Shown: positions 60,851 to 64,000 of the stretch, one piece after another
How positions within the stretch are numbered: the stretch's first letter is position 1
Layout: every line of letters starts with the position of its first letter
The notes under the pieces: generated by a model
What the model was told of the DNA's origin: nothing
Database searches by the model: none
Seen by the model: only the letters and a program-made list of their open reading frames with translations
Source: Pelagibacterium lentulum
Lineage (GTDB): Bacteria; Pseudomonadota; Alphaproteobacteria; Rhizobiales; Devosiaceae
Direction of reading: 5' to 3'
Assembly: GCF_003992625.1 (NCBI RefSeq)
Contig: NZ_RZMW01000008.1
Coordinates: 243,307 to 307,306 of the forward strand
Length of the DNA: 64,000 bases
Translations under genes and position numbers: made by a program

Positions 60851-61390
60851 TCAGTCTCCCTTGAGCGCCTTGAGCGCTGCGAAAGGGGAAAGCTCGGCGG
60901 GATCATCGCCCGCGACCCCATCTTCGAGCTCAGCTCCGGGCGCGCGTGGATAAAGGTCAATCGCCAGGGCAAATATCTCCATCGCGGTTTCGCCCAGATC
61001 GATTTCGTCGCCGTCATAGTAGTCGGGCAGATCGTCCTGTTCCAGATTGACGAAGATTTCGGCACCGGCCGTTGCTTCGCTGGCCTGATCGTGACCGGGC
61101 AGAAACACCCGGTCGATAGGCTCGGAAATGTTTTGTATCACCGGCTCACCCGTAACAATGCAGGGTTGCACGATTGTGCCATCCACATTTCCGGTTGCCC
61201 GTATGCCTCCACGGAACCGGCTAGCAGTGACATTGGCCGCGAAGGACCGCACTTCGGTAACGCCGAAGCGCTCGGCGAGAGCCTCACGTTGTTTTTCGTC
61301 GGTATCGATTTTTACGACACGACCGGCGCCGGGGATTTTATCCACGCGGATACGGGCATCAAGGTCCTGATCGCTTGGCAAGTGACTCAT
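60851..61390 (-). CDS. DUF177 (YceD-like) protein
   Basis: This is a 179-residue protein of the YceD/DUF177 family, linked to rRNA processing and large-subunit assembly in other organisms. The typical segments are VRSFAANVTASRFRGGIRATGNVDGTIVQPCIVTGEPV and the acidic C-terminal half (IDLGETAMEIFALAIDLYPRAPGAE, SPFAALKALK). The usual paired Cys motif is reduced here to a single Cys in QPCIVTGEP. Its ATG overlaps the stop of the bc1-chaperone gene by 4 nt, and plsX follows. Confidence 0.88.
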   Translation of the reverse strand: MSHLPSDQDLDARIRVDKIPGAGRVVKIDTDEKQREALAERFGVTEVRSFAANVTASRFRGGIRATGNVDGTIVQPCIVTGEPVIQNISEPIDRVFLPGHDQASEATAGAEIFVNLEQDDLPDYYDGDEIDLGETAMEIFALAIDLYPRAPGAELEDGVAGDDPAELSPFAALKALKGD

Positions 61391-61914
61391 GCTGGCGCTC
61401 CAAATGTCAGTTCACCGGCAACTATGCTGCTGGCTGGCTGGCTCCGCAATTGGTCTTCCAGCCGATTTATGTAGGCAGCGAATTGCTGCGATGTCTCGCT
61501 TGTTTTCCCGTCGAGAATATTGCGCGAAATCACAGATTCCAGTTCGTTGGCATCGCCGCTGTCCAGCGCAGCATTAAGATTGGCGAGCATACCGTAGAAC
61601 AGGCTACCCATTTTCTCTATCCGCTTTCCCACCGAAAGATCGCCGACGCCCATCTCGCGCAACGAACGGTCCATGTCGAAAAAAAAGCAGTCGAACAGCG
61701 CCTGTGCGAATTCCTTGGTTGCCTTGTCATCCTGTCTGAGGCGCCGAAATACCATGGCCATATGCAGCGAAATCATGTCGAACCGGCCCGTCAGTGTATC
61801 GGGGACACTCCATTGTGCGTAAAAAATCTCGTGCCGGGATTGTGCCACAATAGCATTATAGACGGCGTAAACAGGCGCGCTGAGGCGGTTTTTGCGAAAG
61901 AATGGCAAGATCAT
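61387..61914 (-). CDS. Ubiquinol-cytochrome c chaperone family protein (CBP3-like)
   Basis: This is a 175-residue protein of the UQCC/CBP3 chaperone family that assists cytochrome b assembly of the bc1 complex. Family text is YNAIVAQSRHEIFYAQWSVPDTLTGRFDMISLHMAMVFRRL followed by FAQALFDCFFFDMDRSLREMGVGDLSVGKRIEKM and FYGMLANLNAAL. There is no signal or membrane segment, so it acts in the cytosol. It may start at GTG 61917 or ATG 61914. It is co-transcribed with DUF177 and divergent from bamE. Confidence 0.93.
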   Translation of the reverse strand: MILPFFRKNRLSAPVYAVYNAIVAQSRHEIFYAQWSVPDTLTGRFDMISLHMAMVFRRLRQDDKATKEFAQALFDCFFFDMDRSLREMGVGDLSVGKRIEKMGSLFYGMLANLNAALDSGDANELESVISRNILDGKTSETSQQFAAYINRLEDQLRSQPASSIVAGELTFGAPA

Positions 61915-62069
61915 CACAGGACCCCTTGAAACAAAAGGAAATCTAGCTCAAGCAGAGTGAAATCTGAATGCTCGCTTGCCAGAACCGGCCTTGGGCGGCT
62001 AAACAACACCAACGTCCTTGGCGCTATGACGCGAGGCTATAATCGAGAGCCATGAGGAAAGTCAATTCC

Positions 62070-62516
62070 ATGCCCCTGCGTACTGCACTTGTTCGCCTGT
62101 CGCCAATTGCCGCGGCATTTGCCCTCGGGATTACTCTTTCGGCATGTGCCGGCACAGGTCTGGTAAACACACGAACACAGGGCTATGTCATCCCCAATGA
62201 CGCCGTGCAGCAGATTCGTCCCGGCGTCAGCATGGATCTGGTACGCGCAGTTCTCGGTTCACCGCAAACAACCAATACGTTTGGCGGACAGACAGCCTGG
62301 TATTACATCGAAACCAAGGTGAACCAGACCGCTTTCGGCTTGACGACAGCCCAGGAGCGGACGGTTCTCGCGGTTTACTTCGATAATAATAACCGTGTTG
62401 CCGAGCGCGCAGTCTATGGCTTGGAAGACGGCGCGGTGTTCACCATCGAAGGTCAGCGCACACCATCCTTTGGTCAGGACGCTACGTTCGTTCAGTCGAT
62501 TCTGTCCTCATTCTGA
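62070..62516 (+). CDS. bamE: Outer membrane assembly lipoprotein BamE
   Basis: This is a 148-residue lipoprotein of the BAM complex that inserts beta-barrel proteins. A signal peptide with lipobox LSAC (Cys near residue 26) is followed by the SmpA/OmlA domain: VIPNDAVQQIRPGVSMDLVRAVLGSPQTTNTFGGQTAWYYIE. The C-terminal VFTIEGQRTPSFGQDATFVQSIL extends it, as in alphaproteobacterial forms. AGGAAAG lies 8 nt before ATG 62070; an ATG at 62052 is an alternative. It overlaps the convergent MFS gene by 9 nt. Confidence 0.92.
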   Translation: MPLRTALVRLSPIAAAFALGITLSACAGTGLVNTRTQGYVIPNDAVQQIRPGVSMDLVRAVLGSPQTTNTFGGQTAWYYIETKVNQTAFGLTTAQERTVLAVYFDNNNRVAERAVYGLEDGAVFTIEGQRTPSFGQDATFVQSILSSF

Positions 62517-63707
62517 TACTGCTGTCTCCTGCTTGAGCCTGCGACCGCGCAAGTCGGTCCAGGCCAAAAGCAGCAGCACCGCCACAACGATCGGCATGAC
62601 CATCAGGTTTACCGCTTCCCAGCCGAACCGGTTGAGCAGCACCCCGGCCCCGATCGAGGCCAATGCCATGCCGCCGAATACGACCTGTTCGTTGAGCGCT
62701 TGTGCGCGGGCGCCTTCTTCAGGCCTGTATCCGCGCGTCAACATCACCGTTGAACCGATAAAGCCGAAGTTCCAGCCCACGCCGAGCAAAATCAGACCGA
62801 TATTGAAGTGCAGGACCGAAATTCCTGTCAAGGCAATGCCGGCACTGGCCAGGATCAGCAGCAAGCCTATGGCAACGGTAAAGTGTGTTCCGATACGGTT
62901 TATGATCGTTCCGGTGATGAAGCTTGGGGCGAACATGGCAACGATGTGCCACTGGATAGCCGTGGCGGCCTCACCGGGCGTATGTCCACACCAGTAAACC
63001 ATTGCAAGCGGTGCTGCGACCATCACAAAGGTCATCAGCGCGAAACTCGCCATGCCTGTTAGCATCGGGACAAAAATATCAGGATCTCGGACCAATTGAC
63101 CAAATGCGCGTCCGCTTTTGCCCGGCTCCGGCTTTGGCTGGCCTTTTGGCAGATCGGTAAATGCCACAAGAGCGATGCCGATACAAACCATCGCCGCCAA
63201 AGCAATAAAGGAACCGGAATATTGGGCTCCTGGCACCATGTCGGCAGTCGCCCCGGCCAGTCCCGGTCCGAGGAAGCCCGAGAGAACACCGCCGAACATC
63301 ACCCATGAGACGGCCTTGGCCTTCAAGTCCGGTGGAACGCTGTCTGCAGCGGCGAATCGTATTTGCTGGCCAAAAGCCGCCGACGCGCCGATGAGGCCGA
63401 AACCGGCCACAAAGAGTATAAACTGTTCAAGATAGACCGCCAGAGCAACAATCAGCGCACCGATGACGGCTATGCTCATGCCCATCACCAAGCCGCGCGT
63501 CCTTCCGGCCCGATGCAAAATCATCGCTGCAGGACCTGCGGTAAGCGCCAGGCACACGATCATTACGGTCGTTGGCACGGTCGCGTAAGTCATGTCCATC
63601 ACCAGCGAGGCCGCTGCCAGTGCCCCCACTGCCATCACCATACCCTGGGATGAACCGGCAATGGCTTGCCCACCGGACAAAAGGGCTATGTTCCGCATAT
63701 GGGCCAT
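62508..63707 (-). CDS. Major facilitator superfamily transporter
   Basis: This is a 399-residue membrane transporter with about twelve hydrophobic segments and a central cytosolic loop rich in Pro/Lys (DLPKGQPKPEPGKSGRAFGQL, about residues 193-213). The motif-A-like loop AGRTRGLVMGMSIAV follows the second helix, as is usual. It belongs with YfmO/UMF-type efflux or sugar MFS proteins, and the substrate is not readable. It stands alone, convergent with bamE. Confidence 0.85.
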   Translation of the reverse strand: MAHMRNIALLSGGQAIAGSSQGMVMAVGALAAASLVMDMTYATVPTTVMIVCLALTAGPAAMILHRAGRTRGLVMGMSIAVIGALIVALAVYLEQFILFVAGFGLIGASAAFGQQIRFAAADSVPPDLKAKAVSWVMFGGVLSGFLGPGLAGATADMVPGAQYSGSFIALAAMVCIGIALVAFTDLPKGQPKPEPGKSGRAFGQLVRDPDIFVPMLTGMASFALMTFVMVAAPLAMVYWCGHTPGEAATAIQWHIVAMFAPSFITGTIINRIGTHFTVAIGLLLILASAGIALTGISVLHFNIGLILLGVGWNFGFIGSTVMLTRGYRPEEGARAQALNEQVVFGGMALASIGAGVLLNRFGWEAVNLMVMPIVVAVLLLLAWTDLRGRRLKQETAVSE

Positions 63708-64000
63708 TGGGTATTCTCTCGTAGACTCGCTTTTCTCATCTTATCCCTCTGATGGGCTTTGCGCCATGGCATCGAGCACAGCATGCCCGTTAGGCATTGG
63801 CCTCACTGCCGCGCCATTGCCCCCTCTCGCTCGTGACCCGCCGACGTAAGCCAAAGAACCATGATGAGCCTGTCCCATCCCCTCCACTATCGTCCCCGGC
63901 CTTGAGCCGGGGATCTCTCTTTGCAGCGCTTGCTTGGGGCACCGACCCGCGGGTCAAGCCCGCGGGCGAAACAGAGAAGCATTGCCAAAAAACTTATCCC
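63708..64000. repeat. Non-coding end with two GC-rich palindromes
   Basis: No coding frame is convincing here. CCCCGGC (63894-63900) pairs with 63906-63912 around CTTGA. CCCGCGGG (63946-63953) pairs with CCCGCGGG (63959-63966) around TCAAG. Both have the GTCAAG/CTTGA centre of REP-like repeats common in alphaproteobacterial intergenic DNA. The window may cut the element. The first part of this stretch shows nothing beyond a possible MFS promoter. Confidence 0.5.

Noticed and set aside
1..64000. CRISPR array or defence island
   Set aside because: No regularly spaced direct repeats and no cas, restriction, toxin-antitoxin or abortive-infection gene families were seen. The only tandem repeat has two units without a spacer.

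Overview
This 64 kb window looks like chromosome of a free-living alphaproteobacterium of the order Hyphomicrobiales (Rhizobiales), most likely near Devosia or Pelagibacterium. The pointers are an aapJQMP amino-acid importer, a plsX-fabH-ihfA-merR cluster, an RpoE/ChrR pair, an NDUFS4-like complex I subunit beside tRNA-Pro, a COX15-type heme A synthase, a cytochrome bc1 chaperone, and dispersed palindromic repeats typical of the order. The genus is inferred from gene content and protein similarity recalled from memory; no search was run. No integrase, transposase, phage module or CRISPR array was seen.

Layout. 0.3-4.6 kb: minus-strand aapJQMP general L-amino-acid ABC importer, with an internal terminator after aapJ and a final terminator beyond aapP. 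4.9-8.4 kb: metC, a PAP2 phosphatase, tRNA-Pro(TGG), a complex I accessory subunit and a secreted DUF4394 protein. 8.4-17.1 kb: one minus-strand carbohydrate operon (binding protein, two permeases, ATPase, two TIM-barrel isomerase-like enzymes, two Gfo/Idh oxidoreductases) behind two LacI-type palindromes. 17.4-22.3 kb: RhlE helicase with an elaborate leader, tRNA-Arg, UspA, DUF192, a double cold-shock protein, glyoxalase I, an M15-like lipoprotein and tRNA-Glu.

22.3-25.5 kb is an accessory-looking stretch of very small genes around a FixJ-like regulator whose receiver lacks the phosphoacceptor Asp. Three small genes in a row have their Shine-Dalgarno sequence inside a hairpin. 25.5-31.0 kb holds the ECF sigma factor/ChrR pair and an SDR, facing a convergent operon of a flavin oxidase, a DUF1365 protein and a cyclopropane-synthase-like methyltransferase. 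The same promoter motif with the same 18-nt spacing precedes both units, so they read as one singlet-oxygen/lipid regulon.

31.2-44.6 kb is housekeeping: recJ, glpX, hom (with an extra N-terminal HTH-like domain), a class I aminotransferase, argC, a GT1 glycosyltransferase, an ABC-2 exporter, rpsI-rplM, ctaA and DUF2842. 44.7-52.5 kb is an exopolysaccharide locus (deacetylase, Wzz/GumC-like protein, Wza-like lipoprotein, GT4, WcaJ-like initiating transferase, Wzy-like polymerase). 52.5-57.7 kb holds a small-molecule kinase-like protein, tRNA-Pro(GGG), and a FatB/YclQ-type ferric-siderophore importer. 57.8-63.7 kb holds merR, ihfA, fabH, plsX, DUF177, the bc1 chaperone, bamE and an MFS transporter; the window ends in GC-rich palindromic repeats.
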